The notes below the pieces were generated by a model that did no database searches, had not been told where the DNA came from, and saw only the letters and a program-made list of their open reading frames with translations. The position numbers and the translations under genes are program-made. Of a DNA stretch of 41,342 bases, positions 32,700 through 40,658 are shown in pieces. The DNA lies in contig NZ_JADEWZ010000044.1 of NCBI RefSeq assembly GCF_015207425.1, positions 1 to 41,342 of the forward strand, in the 5' to 3' direction. Source of the DNA: Lusitaniella coriacea LEGE 07157. Lineage in GTDB: Bacteria; Cyanobacteriota; Cyanobacteriia; Cyanobacteriales; Spirulinaceae. Within the stretch, counting starts at the first letter, position 1. Each line of letters begins with the position of its first letter.

Positions 32700-33308
32700 G
32701 TGACAAAACCCATTATTTTAGGGGTTAGCGGTGCGAGCGGTCTGATTTATGCCGTCCGCGCCGTAAAATTCCTTCTCGCTGCCGACTATTGTGTTGAATT
32801 AGTCGCCTCAAAAGCCAGCTATCAAGTCTGGAAAGCCGAACAAAACATCTCCATGCCCCCAGAACCCGACCGACAAGAACAGTTTTGGCGAGAACAAGCA
32901 GGGGTTGAAAAAAGCGGAAAACTCCGCTGTCACCGCTATAGTAATGTGGGGGCAAAGATTGCAAGCGGTTCGTTTCAAACCTTGGGAATGATCGTGATGC
33001 CCTGTAGCATGAGTACCGTTGCTAAAATCGCCACGGGTTTGAGTTCTGACCTCCTCGAACGCGCTGCGGACGTGCAAATCAAAGAAAGCGCTAAACTGGT
33101 TGTGGTGCCGCGAGAAACGCCTCTGAGCCTGATTCACCTGCGGAATCTGGTTTCCCTTGCAGAGGTTGGCGTTAAAATTGTTCCGGCGATTCCTGCTTGG
33201 TATCACAGTCCGCAAACGATTGAAGATTTAGTGGATTTTGTGGTTGCTCGCGCGTTTGACCAGTTGGGAATTGATTGCGTTCCCTTGAATCGCTGGGAAG
33301 GGACGTAA
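32700..33308 (+). CDS. ubiX: Flavin prenyltransferase UbiX
   Basis: 202 residues from the GTG at 32700 (MTKPIILGVSGASGLIYAVR); a TTG four codons earlier lies in repeat sequence and is less likely. UbiX attaches a dimethylallyl unit to FMN, giving the prenylated cofactor of UbiD decarboxylases in quinone synthesis. Motifs: GVSGASG phosphate loop, VMPCSMSTVAKIATGLSSDLLERAADV, and VVVPRETPLSLIHLRNL with the Arg-Glu-Thr-Pro active-site element. Length and order fit. The next gene follows about 100 bases later on the same strand. The UbiD partner is not in the window. Confidence 0.95.
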   Translation: MTKPIILGVSGASGLIYAVRAVKFLLAADYCVELVASKASYQVWKAEQNISMPPEPDRQEQFWREQAGVEKSGKLRCHRYSNVGAKIASGSFQTLGMIVMPCSMSTVAKIATGLSSDLLERAADVQIKESAKLVVVPRETPLSLIHLRNLVSLAEVGVKIVPAIPAWYHSPQTIEDLVDFVVARAFDQLGIDCVPLNRWEGT

Positions 33309-33411
33309 TATGGAATCCGCTTGAATACCCTCGGTGAGATGCGGCGAGAAGGAATTCAGGCGTAGGATAGTTGATAGGCTTAATTGAACTGAGAGGGGGA
33401 TGAATTGAGCA

Positions 33412-34008
33412 ATGTTAATCCTATTATTGATGATTGTTGGATTGGTGGTGGTGGGGATTCAAAATTGGTTGCCCGCTTTGCCTTTGGTTGTTTTTGGTTA
33501 CGCGACACCGGCTTTTCCCCTTGCATTGTGGATGGCTGGCGCGATCGCGGCAGGACTTTTAACCAGTACGATCTTACAACTGTTAAATTTTCGCCCCACT
33601 CCTTCAATCCCTCTCAATCGGCAACCTAGAGAACCCGAACCCAGACGCAATCGGGATTACGAACGATCGAGCGCGCAAAAACGAACTACTCCAGTCACAG
33701 ATTGGGAAATGCCTGCTGGCGAGGAGGATTGGGGGACAAAAGCCACGCCTCCCCCTGCCAAACCCCCAAAACCAAAGTTAGAAAAAGAACCGCGAATTGA
33801 GAAAGAGGTTCAACCCCCTCAAAGCGCCAAGAAAGAGGAACCGCGCGATCGCGTGTACGATGCCAATTATCGCGTTCTCAATACGCCTAACCCCCAACCC
33901 CCCGAACAACCCCCAACGCCCAATTCAGCAAAGGAAGAAGAGGATTGGGGATTTGATGATGATGAATTCGAGTCGGACTATCGGCAACAGTGGCGCGATC
34001 GCGAATAA
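33412..34008 (+). CDS. LapA-like membrane protein with long acidic/proline tail
   Basis: 198 residues. Two hydrophobic segments (about 2-20, LILLLMIVGLVVVGIQNW, and 33-55, LALWMAGAIAAGLLTSTILQLL) resemble the DUF1049/LapA hairpin. The rest is a polar, Pro/Lys/Glu-rich region with a VYDANYRVLNTP block and an acidic end WGFDDDEFESDYRQQW. The hairpin implies insertion in the plasma or thylakoid membrane with a disordered cytosolic tail. The function is unknown to me. It follows ubiX by about 100 bases and is probably in the same unit. Confidence 0.75.
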   Translation: MLILLLMIVGLVVVGIQNWLPALPLVVFGYATPAFPLALWMAGAIAAGLLTSTILQLLNFRPTPSIPLNRQPREPEPRRNRDYERSSAQKRTTPVTDWEMPAGEEDWGTKATPPPAKPPKPKLEKEPRIEKEVQPPQSAKKEEPRDRVYDANYRVLNTPNPQPPEQPPTPNSAKEEEDWGFDDDEFESDYRQQWRDRE

Positions 34009-34269
34009 TTGAGAGTAGTTGAGCAATCCCTCATGTCAAGCTTGACGAATGCGTTTGTCTACACCCCCTTAAATATCCTGCTTACCACTCCGAAAAAGAG
34101 TTTATCTTGATGCAGGATCTTAAGCATTTGTGAATTTCTTGTGAAAAATACTTAGAATATCAGAAAAACTCCCCTAAGATTTCGGCAAATCTGGTAAAAT
34201 TCGCGGATCTTGCCAGACTGTCGATCGTCCAGGATGCAAACACTTTGAGCCTCAAAAATCAGTAAGATA

Positions 34270-34331
34270 ACCCTCGCTGACCCCTTGTTGCTAAAGCGGT
34301 GATGGCTCGATCGAGGGTGTTATAGCAACAA
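34270..34331. repeat. Interleaved inverted repeats (pseudoknot topology)
   Basis: Arm A ACCCTCG (34270-34276) is complementary to CGAGGGT (34312-34318). Arm B TTGTTGCTA (34285-34293) is complementary to TAGCAACAA (34323-34331). The order A-B-A'-B' is that of an H-type pseudoknot, with joins of 8, 18 and 4 bases. It may also be read as two mutually exclusive hairpins. Confidence 0.6.
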
Positions 34332-34796
34332 CTTCTCAAAAAGAAAAAATATGAATGGGAAAAGCCCTCGAAATGATTCAGCAATGGTTTTGTCTGTTCC
34401 ACCCCAGACTTATAGAATTCAAGCAATCACAAAGGCTTTTAGGGATAAAGAACGGGGAAATGGGATTATAGACCTTTTATCAATCTGAGCATCTAAGGAT
34501 AACTTCTCTATTTTGCCATGCAAAAAAAACATTAATTAATGAATTTATATTTTTTTGTATCTATCGAAAAATGCTTTTATCCAAAAAATATACACGATGG
34601 ACGAATTTTATTCAATTGGGAAATAAAATCAATAGAATAGTTTGAATGCTCGATTGATCTCACTTTTTTTTAAGATTTACGCTCTTTCTGATATACTCAT
34701 TAGTTTAGTTGCAAGTTAAATAAAATCACTGATAATTTTGATGTTTTTAGAGTAAAGTTAAAAAAAAGTTGCGTAAAATCATTTAATTAGTTGATC

Positions 34797-34848
34797 GAAG
34801 TAACGTGAACAGTATCGCTTTTCAAGGTCGATACTTTGCAATTACTTC
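34797..34848. repeat. Nested hairpin upstream of the NB-ARC gene
   Basis: Outer arms GAAGTAA/TTACTTC (34797-34803 and 34842-34848) enclose inner arms AGTATCG/CGATACT (34811-34817 and 34829-34835). It lies about 100 bases ahead of the start codon and could belong to the leader or be an operator. Confidence 0.5.
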
Positions 34849-34945
34849 ATGTTAACTTCACAGAACTTTTACGGTTACTTATTTTTGATTTGTTAGCATT
34901 GGAATAAATGAATCATCTTTGTATTAAACTTGAGAAAAAATAAAT

Positions 34946-36433
34946 ATGGATTCAGATCGACAGGAATTAGACTCCGATTTTTTAGAAGCTGCTGAAAATT
35001 GGAATCTAGAAAGATTGTATATCGATTTAGCGGCTGCCAAAGGTAGAGGCTTGACACCTTTGGAAAAAAAATTCTTACAAGCTTTGCTGTGTGGTTATTC
35101 CCCCACAGAAATTGCCGACCGAGTTTACAATACGCCCGACAGTAGTACCGTTAGAGTTTACTTATCCAATGGACTGTATAAATATATTAGAGAGCTGTTT
35201 CTTCGACAAAAAGGGGAGAAAATTGCTATTAGAAACTGGAGTCACATTACAAATTTACTAGAACGAGCGGGATACAAGAAAAAACGGCATGAGTTGAATG
35301 GAAACGCAAAAAATGGAAATTCAAATTCGGAGGCTTTATCAAAAGAGTCTCCATTAGAAAATAATCAGGATTGGGAGGAGAAAATCGATCTCAAAGTTTT
35401 TGTAGGTCGAAAGAAAGAACTCGTAACGCTCAGAAGCTGGATGCTAGAGGATACTTGTCGTCTTGTTGCTATTTTCGGGATGGGGGGATTCGGGAAAACT
35501 ACTTTGGGTGTCAAATTAGTCGAACAAATCCAGGGCGAATTTGAGTACGTGATTTGGCGATCGCTGCGCAGTCAACCGCCTCTTGAACATCTTCTTGGGG
35601 ATCTTCTTCAGTTCTTCTGTCCGGATGAAGCAATCGATTTACCGGATAGACCCGATGCTCAACTTAAATTATTAATGAATCAATTAAGAGCGCATCGTTG
35701 CTTGTTGATTTTCGATCGCGCTGAGGGAGTTTTACAACCCGGTCAACGGGCGGGCGATTATCGAGAGGACTGTGCCGATTATGGGGAACTTTTTCGACGA
35801 ATTGGACAGGAACACCATCAAAGCTGTTGTTTGTTAACCAGTCGAGAGCAACTCAAAGAAGTCGTTTTGCTCGAAGGTGATGCCTTAGCAGTTCGCAGTT
35901 TATACCTCCAGGGACTTGCCACAGAAGAGTTGCTTAAACTACCAGAAATTCAAGAACTTACGGGAACGAGCGAGCAGAAGCAAGCCTTTGTTGAAAGTTA
36001 TGCGAATAATCCTCTGGCAATCAAACTCGCACTCTTGACCATTAAGAACTTTTTTGATAACAATCTTGCGAAGTTTTTGGAAGCGGGGATTTTAGTTGTC
36101 AACGATCTGCGCGAACTTCTAGACGAACATTTCAAGCGCTTGTCGGAAGTCGAACAACGGATGCTTTATGCCCTTGCTGTCACTCAACCGAAAGAAGCAC
36201 TTCCTGAGTTTCTGCAATCTTTCACGCTAGGTATTTCTTCTCAGGAAAAACTTGAAGCATTGGAATCTTTACAACGGCGAATGCTCGCCCAGAAAAATTC
36301 GACTGCTCTTAGGCATCCCCAACTCTTTACCTCTTACCTCATTGAAAAATTAATTAACCGCATTTGCGACAACGTTGGCGATCTTAGAACGGCTGATTTC
36401 ATGCGGCAAACCTTGGCACAATCGTTGCTATAA
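34946..36433 (+). CDS. NB-ARC STAND ATPase without C-terminal sensor repeats
   Basis: 495 residues. N-terminal helix-turn-helix-like domain (about 20-112; LTPLEKKFLQALLCGYSPTE ... IADRVYNTPDSSTVRVYLSN) of the kind found on cyanobacterial NB-ARC/WD40 proteins. Then comes an NB-ARC domain starting at FVGRKKEL, with Walker A GMGGFGKTT (178-186) and Walker B CLLIFDRAE (D257). A sensor-like LTSREQLKE, the GLATEELL/NNPLAIKLA motif and a winged helix near HPQLFTSYLIEKLINRICDN follow. Relatives usually continue into WD40 or TPR repeats; here the frame ends cleanly at LAQSLL. It may be a natural short form, a truncated gene, or half of a two-protein switch. Its low-GC upstream gap supports an accessory origin. 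Confidence 0.85.
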   Translation: MDSDRQELDSDFLEAAENWNLERLYIDLAAAKGRGLTPLEKKFLQALLCGYSPTEIADRVYNTPDSSTVRVYLSNGLYKYIRELFLRQKGEKIAIRNWSHITNLLERAGYKKKRHELNGNAKNGNSNSEALSKESPLENNQDWEEKIDLKVFVGRKKELVTLRSWMLEDTCRLVAIFGMGGFGKTTLGVKLVEQIQGEFEYVIWRSLRSQPPLEHLLGDLLQFFCPDEAIDLPDRPDAQLKLLMNQLRAHRCLLIFDRAEGVLQPGQRAGDYREDCADYGELFRRIGQEHHQSCCLLTSREQLKEVVLLEGDALAVRSLYLQGLATEELLKLPEIQELTGTSEQKQAFVESYANNPLAIKLALLTIKNFFDNNLAKFLEAGILVVNDLRELLDEHFKRLSEVEQRMLYALAVTQPKEALPEFLQSFTLGISSQEKLEALESLQRRMLAQKNSTALRHPQLFTSYLIEKLINRICDNVGDLRTADFMRQTLAQSLL

Positions 36434-36551
36434 GGTTGAGGCTATTCCAGTGTGGCGCGTGTGCTACCTTTAGGCAGATCCCGACCGGATCGCGTACAAT
36501 CGCCAAAAGGGAAAACCTAAGATTTAGCTTCAAACCCCGAACAACAACGAT

Positions 36552-37625
36552 ATGCAACTGCAAGACCGCAAATTCACTGACGTTCGCACTTGTGGAATTA
36601 ATCCGAATCATTGGTATGTTGTTGCGCGCAGTACGGAAGTGCGCGATCGACCGATTGGCATTGTCCTATGGAAACAAGCCATTGTTCTGTTCCGCGATCG
36701 CGCGGGGAAAATACACGCTCTCGAAGATCGCTGCCCCCATCGCCAAGTTAAACTCAGCGAGGGTAAAGTTGCGGAAAACGCGATCGAGTGCGCCTATCAC
36801 GGCTGGCAATTTGGCGCGGAAGGGAATTGTGTCACGGTTCCCTATTTAGGAGAAAAACAAAAGTTACCCAACTGTACAATTCGCGACTATCCGGTTCGAG
36901 AATGCAATGGTTTCATTTGGGTTTTTCCAGGAGAGGGAAACAGTGAAGATATTTCTCCTCTGGATATTCCCGAATGGGAGCATTTGAATTATATTGCCAC
37001 GGTTTCAACGGTGGATTGTCCGGGACATTACTCGTTTTTAATCGAGAACCTGATGGATATGTACCACGGGCATTTACACGATAATTATCAGGCGTGGGCT
37101 TCGGCGAAGTTGGAGAAAATTGAAGAGGCGCGCGATCGCGTGGACGTGCGCTACGAAGCTCAAAGTTACTACCGAATCGATAAAATTTGGTCGATTTCTC
37201 AACTCTTTTTCCCCGCACTGCGTCGCTTGCACCCCGAACCTTTGGATGTGAGTTACGTTTACCCCAATTGGGTATCGAGATTGGGAGACGATTTTAAAAT
37301 TTATTGCCTCTTTTGTCCGGTCAGCGAAACCCAAACCCGCGCCTACCTGCTGCACTTTACCTCATTGAATGCTTTTTGGCGCTTGCACAAACTCCCCGTG
37401 GGGTTCCGTCGCTGGGTGAAAAATAGTTTGTTTGGTTCGGCACAGAAATTATTGGACGGGTTAGTGCGCCAGGATGTGGCGATGATCGAACAGGAACAGC
37501 AAGCGTACCTACAAAATCCCCAACGGCGCACCTACGAGTTAAATCCCGCGATTTTTAGCGTACAGCAACTGATTCGCCAACAGGTAGAAGAAGGGAAATA
37601 CGAAAAAATCTCGAACATCTCTTGA
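36552..37625 (+). CDS. Rieske-type non-heme iron oxygenase
   Basis: 357 residues. Rieske [2Fe-2S] domain with C61-x-H63 (CPH) and C80-x2-H83 (CAYH), then a catalytic domain with the mononuclear iron site D169, H172, H176 (NLMDMYHGHLH). This is an aromatic-ring-hydroxylating oxygenase alpha-subunit fold, closer to the PaO/vanillate-demethylase single-component group than to two-subunit dioxygenases. Substrate unknown; cyanobacterial relatives are many. There is no signal peptide or clear C-terminal membrane helix. It follows the NB-ARC gene by 118 bases, though a functional link is not implied. The ATG start MQLQDRKFTDV fits the HWYVVARS beginning of the domain. Confidence 0.88.
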   Translation: MQLQDRKFTDVRTCGINPNHWYVVARSTEVRDRPIGIVLWKQAIVLFRDRAGKIHALEDRCPHRQVKLSEGKVAENAIECAYHGWQFGAEGNCVTVPYLGEKQKLPNCTIRDYPVRECNGFIWVFPGEGNSEDISPLDIPEWEHLNYIATVSTVDCPGHYSFLIENLMDMYHGHLHDNYQAWASAKLEKIEEARDRVDVRYEAQSYYRIDKIWSISQLFFPALRRLHPEPLDVSYVYPNWVSRLGDDFKIYCLFCPVSETQTRAYLLHFTSLNAFWRLHKLPVGFRRWVKNSLFGSAQKLLDGLVRQDVAMIEQEQQAYLQNPQRRTYELNPAIFSVQQLIRQQVEEGKYEKISNIS

Positions 37626-37688
37626 CGGCAGTCAATTTATCCCCTATCATTCACAAGTGTGAGGAGCGAACCAGTAAGGGAACCGAGA

Positions 37689-37807
37689 CGAAACACGGCA
37701 AGTCGTCGGTTCTCTTTCTGATCTCTAGGTATTTTTAAAGTCAGGATGGGGTCGCAACGAAACACGACAAGTCGTCGGTTCTCTTCCCGATCTCTAGGAA
37801 CTTTTAT
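37689..37807. repeat. Two direct repeats of about 49 bp, 69-bp period
   Basis: CGAAACACGGCAAGTCGTCG... at 37689-37737 and CGAAACACGACAAGTCGTCG... at 37758-37806 agree at most positions through GATCTCTAGG and the final TTTTA. Each carries a short GAC-AA-GTC palindrome. They lie in the gap between the convergent Rieske and HAD genes, and the second overlaps the HAD stop codon. Confidence 0.85.
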
Positions 37808-38622
37808 AACAGAAATCGTTGAATAGCTGCGGCTACACCCTCCCCCTCTACATCGGGTGCAACCCACTGAGCAACTTCTTTAACAGCGTTGGGTGCATCG
37901 CCCATTGCAATTCCCAATCCCGCGTATTCAAGCATTTCGAGATCGTTGAAATTATCCCCAATTGCCATCACATTTTCCGGCTTTAATCCCAAAAATTCTT
38001 CCGCCAAAAAACGAACCCCCGATCCTTTGTTGGCTTGGGGGTGAATTGTTTCAAAAAAGAGTTCGGAGGATTGGGTCAAGTAAAGTTGTTCTGGGGTGTA
38101 ACGGGCTTTCAAACTCGCCGCAATTTTGGGAATGAGTTGAGGGGTGTCTGCAAGGGCAAGAACTTTGGTGATGGGATGCTGCAATAGGGTTCGTAAATCT
38201 CCCACTGCAATGGGTTCCACCCCAGAACGTCGGGAATACCCTTCGGTGTCGGCGTTAATTTCGCGCACGTACAAGCAATCGTTGCTATAAAAATGAACGC
38301 CCACGCGCGATCGCCATTCCGGTTGCTCGAAATAATCCAATAACTCTAACGCCGCCTGAATAGGAACGTTTAGCTGTCGATGAATCTCGCGGGTGAGGGG
38401 ATTTTGAATCCAAGCGCCATTGTAGGCAAGGAGGGGTAAGGGGGAGTTAATGGCTTGGTGAAAGCGCAGTGCAGAACGATACATTCGTCCCGTCGCGATC
38501 GCGACTTGAATCCCTTTTTCCTGTACAGCTTGAATGGCCTCGATGACAGACGGACTAATTTCATTAGAAATCCCCGCGATCGTTCCATCAATATCTAATA
38601 CGAGTAAGCGAATATCAGTCAT
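37804..38622 (-). CDS. HAD-superfamily phosphatase, Cof type
   Basis: 272 residues. Motif I LDIDGTI (nucleophile D9, acid D11), motif II IATGR, motif III Lys in NKGSGVRFL and motif IV GDNFNDLEML are all present. The large C2B cap (about 85-190) places it in the Cof/YidA/SupH class, which hydrolyses sugar phosphates, FMN or similar small phosphates in the cytosol. The natural substrate cannot be told. Monocistronic; the end overlaps a direct repeat by a few bases. The ATG start MTDIRLLVLDIDG matches the family. Confidence 0.92.
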   Translation of the reverse strand: MTDIRLLVLDIDGTIAGISNEISPSVIEAIQAVQEKGIQVAIATGRMYRSALRFHQAINSPLPLLAYNGAWIQNPLTREIHRQLNVPIQAALELLDYFEQPEWRSRVGVHFYSNDCLYVREINADTEGYSRRSGVEPIAVGDLRTLLQHPITKVLALADTPQLIPKIAASLKARYTPEQLYLTQSSELFFETIHPQANKGSGVRFLAEEFLGLKPENVMAIGDNFNDLEMLEYAGLGIAMGDAPNAVKEVAQWVAPDVEGEGVAAAIQRFLL

Positions 38623-38646
38623 TAGTTATCAGAAAAATTGGTAATT

Positions 38647-38692
38647 GGTAATTGTTTTCCCTTCTGCCCTCTGCCCTCTGCCTCCTGCCTTC
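38647..38692. repeat. Heptamer-like simple repeats (STRR type)
   Basis: TGGTAATTGGTAATTG is followed by CTGCCCTCTGCCCTCTGCC and CTCCTGCCTTC, which are short tandem heptamer repeats of the type well known between cyanobacterial genes. They fill the short gap between the HAD gene and the stop of the next minus-strand gene. Confidence 0.7.
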
Positions 38693-39003
38693 TAAACACC
38701 AGACGGTTTAATAATTGCTTCCGCCTCTGCCAAAAGCGCGATCGCCTCATCAGAAGCTATCAGTCGCTTGAGAACCACTTGACCGATACTCGATGCTGCG
38801 GATGTACTTTGAGGCGGTTTGACTTCAATCATTAGCACTGCCTCTTCAACTTGATAGAGCCATAGGGTTTCTCCTTGTTCTACAATGCCGATACTGAGTT
38901 GTTGGATGTGCGGTTTACGCCGCCAAGCATTTTCGTTCCAGAGTCCGCCAAACTCCCAAACTCGACTAACATTCCAGCCATCCGATAGGAAAAAGTATTT
39001 CAC
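38692..39003 (-). CDS. Conserved cyanobacterial small protein
   Basis: 103 residues from the GTG at 39003 (MKYFFLSDGWNVSRVWEFGG). The frame is open up to 39111, but the extra residues are Lys/Asn-rich and unlike the rest, and my recollection of relatives starts at YFLxDGW. Visible blocks: GLWNENAWRRKPHIQQL, GETLWLYQVEEAVLMIEVKP and IGQVVLKRLIASDEAI. No membrane segment or known catalytic motif; function unknown. It is divergent from the phosphate transporter gene, and the shorter start leaves 134 bases for promoters. Confidence 0.7.
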   Translation of the reverse strand: MKYFFLSDGWNVSRVWEFGGLWNENAWRRKPHIQQLSIGIVEQGETLWLYQVEEAVLMIEVKPPQSTSAASSIGQVVLKRLIASDEAIALLAEAEAIIKPSGV

Positions 39004-39137
39004 GGGTGAGTTGTTTGTTTTAGTGAGGTTAGTCTTGGATTTGTTTTCAAATGTTTTTAATCCTCTCACACCCGCGTGCTTAATAATTTTGAATTGCAGC
39101 GCGAAACTCAAACCTTTAAACGCTATTCCGAGATATT

Positions 39138-40406
39138 ATGCCTGAATTTCAGTTGATTCTTGTCGCAGTCTTGGCACTGTATGTGGCTTGGAATTTGGGC
39201 GCGAACGACGTTGCCAATTCAATGGGAACCTCTGTGGGTTCTAAAGCCCTGACTCTGAAACAGGCGCTAATTGTCGCCGGAGTTTTAGAATTTATCGGAG
39301 CGGTTGCATTCAGTCAAGGGGTGTCCGCCACACTCACAACAAAAATTGTCAATCCCATTCTTTTTCAAGATAATCCTCAATTGCTATTGGTGGGAATGGT
39401 TTCTGTATTGCTCGCGTGTGGGATTTGGTTGCAGATTGCCACGCGCCAGGGATTGCCCGTTGCCTCTTCTCACGCGGTTGTGGGCGCGATCGCGGGATTC
39501 AGCAGTCTCGCCGCCGGATGGAGTGCCGTTGAGTGGACGCAAATCGGTCAAATTTGCCTTGCTTGGATCGTTACGCCTTTGGGAAGTGGGGCAATTGCAG
39601 CATTATTTTACGCGATCGCGCGCCGGGAAATTCTCAATCGCACAACGCCCATCGCATCTCTACAAGAATGGATTCCCTGGTTAAGCAGCGTACTCTTCGC
39701 CTTGTTTGGCGTTATTGTCTTTCCTACGCTGTTTGGACGACCTTTCTTCGCCGTCGTTCCCCTCCCCTCCCACACCCTTGCTCTCGCCGCCGGAGGCACT
39801 GCCGCGATCGCCCTATCGATTGCAGCCTGGAAAGGGCTAGAGGGGACAACGATTGCAGGAAATACTCAACCTCAAAATCCACCTTCTCAAACCGTAGAAC
39901 GTATCCTAGGGCGGTTTCAGGTAACAAGTGCCTGCTTTGTGGCATTCGCTCACGGTTCCAATGATGTTGGGAACGCGATCGCGCCCCTCGCCGCCATTGT
40001 CTACATCCTCCAGACCCAAACCGTTCCCCTTAACCCCTTCCCCATTCCCCTATGGATATTAGGGCTAGGAGGCATCGGTATCGTCCTCGGATTAGCCGTT
40101 CAAGGTAAAAACGTCATTTCCACCGTCGGCGAACGAATCATCCCCCTCCAACCCAGCAGCGGCTTTTGTGCCGAACTCGCCACCGCCACAACAATTTTAA
40201 TTGCCTCTCGTCTCGGTTTCCCCGTCTCCACCTCCCACGCCCTCGTCGGAGCCGTTGTTGGCATTGGTCTGATTCAATCTCAAACCGAGATACGCAGTTC
40301 AACCCTGCAACCCATTGTCCTCGCTTGGGCAATCACCCTCCCCGCTTCCGCCCTTCTGTGCGCCCTTTGTTTTGCCATTTTGCGTCTGGGAGTGCTAGGA
40401 ATGTAG
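39138..40406 (+). CDS. PiT-family inorganic phosphate transporter
   Basis: 422 residues with about ten hydrophobic segments. The two inverted-repeat signatures are present: NLGANDVANSMGTSVGSKALT (key residues GANDVANS, about 21-28) and AHGSNDVGNAIAPL in the second half, plus the paired PVASSHA and PVSTSHALVG motifs. The family imports phosphate (or metal-phosphate) driven by H+ or Na+. It is a low-affinity, usually constitutive system in the plasma membrane. A Pho-type regulator is not adjacent. The ATG start MPEFQLILVAVLALYVAWN places the first helix at the N-terminus. Confidence 0.92.
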   Translation: MPEFQLILVAVLALYVAWNLGANDVANSMGTSVGSKALTLKQALIVAGVLEFIGAVAFSQGVSATLTTKIVNPILFQDNPQLLLVGMVSVLLACGIWLQIATRQGLPVASSHAVVGAIAGFSSLAAGWSAVEWTQIGQICLAWIVTPLGSGAIAALFYAIARREILNRTTPIASLQEWIPWLSSVLFALFGVIVFPTLFGRPFFAVVPLPSHTLALAAGGTAAIALSIAAWKGLEGTTIAGNTQPQNPPSQTVERILGRFQVTSACFVAFAHGSNDVGNAIAPLAAIVYILQTQTVPLNPFPIPLWILGLGGIGIVLGLAVQGKNVISTVGERIIPLQPSSGFCAELATATTILIASRLGFPVSTSHALVGAVVGIGLIQSQTEIRSSTLQPIVLAWAITLPASALLCALCFAILRLGVLGM

Positions 40407-40658
40407 GGACAGAAAGTTCAAGTTTTTAAGAGAAGCGACGCATTTTTCCGTCCAACCCTCTTCATCGACGATCCCTACATCTAATACAATGTCTGCAACG
40501 AGCGCCAAGTCAGGAAGACTTTCTCCAGAGGAAAATACAAATTTCTTCAAGTAAAGAACGGACAACCGATTAGCAATTCCGCCGAGAAGGCTGTTCGCAT
40601 TAACCCAGTTGAGAATCGCGTGGATTCTCAGTCAATTGGCACAGAGGTTATAAGGCAA

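Larger units (their letters stand above)
34009..34945. other. Long AT-rich gap with candidate RNA structures
   Basis: 937 bases with no supported gene, markedly richer in A and T than the neighbours from about 34500 on. It contains a TCAAGCTTGA palindrome (34037-34046), two interleaved inverted repeats (34270-34331) and a nested hairpin (34797-34848), listed separately. The promoter and leader of the NB-ARC gene lie in it. Confidence 0.5.

Noticed and set aside
39004-39111. N-terminal extension of the small conserved protein
   Set aside because: Its Lys/Asn/Thr-rich residues differ from the conserved body, and it would use up the divergent promoter region.
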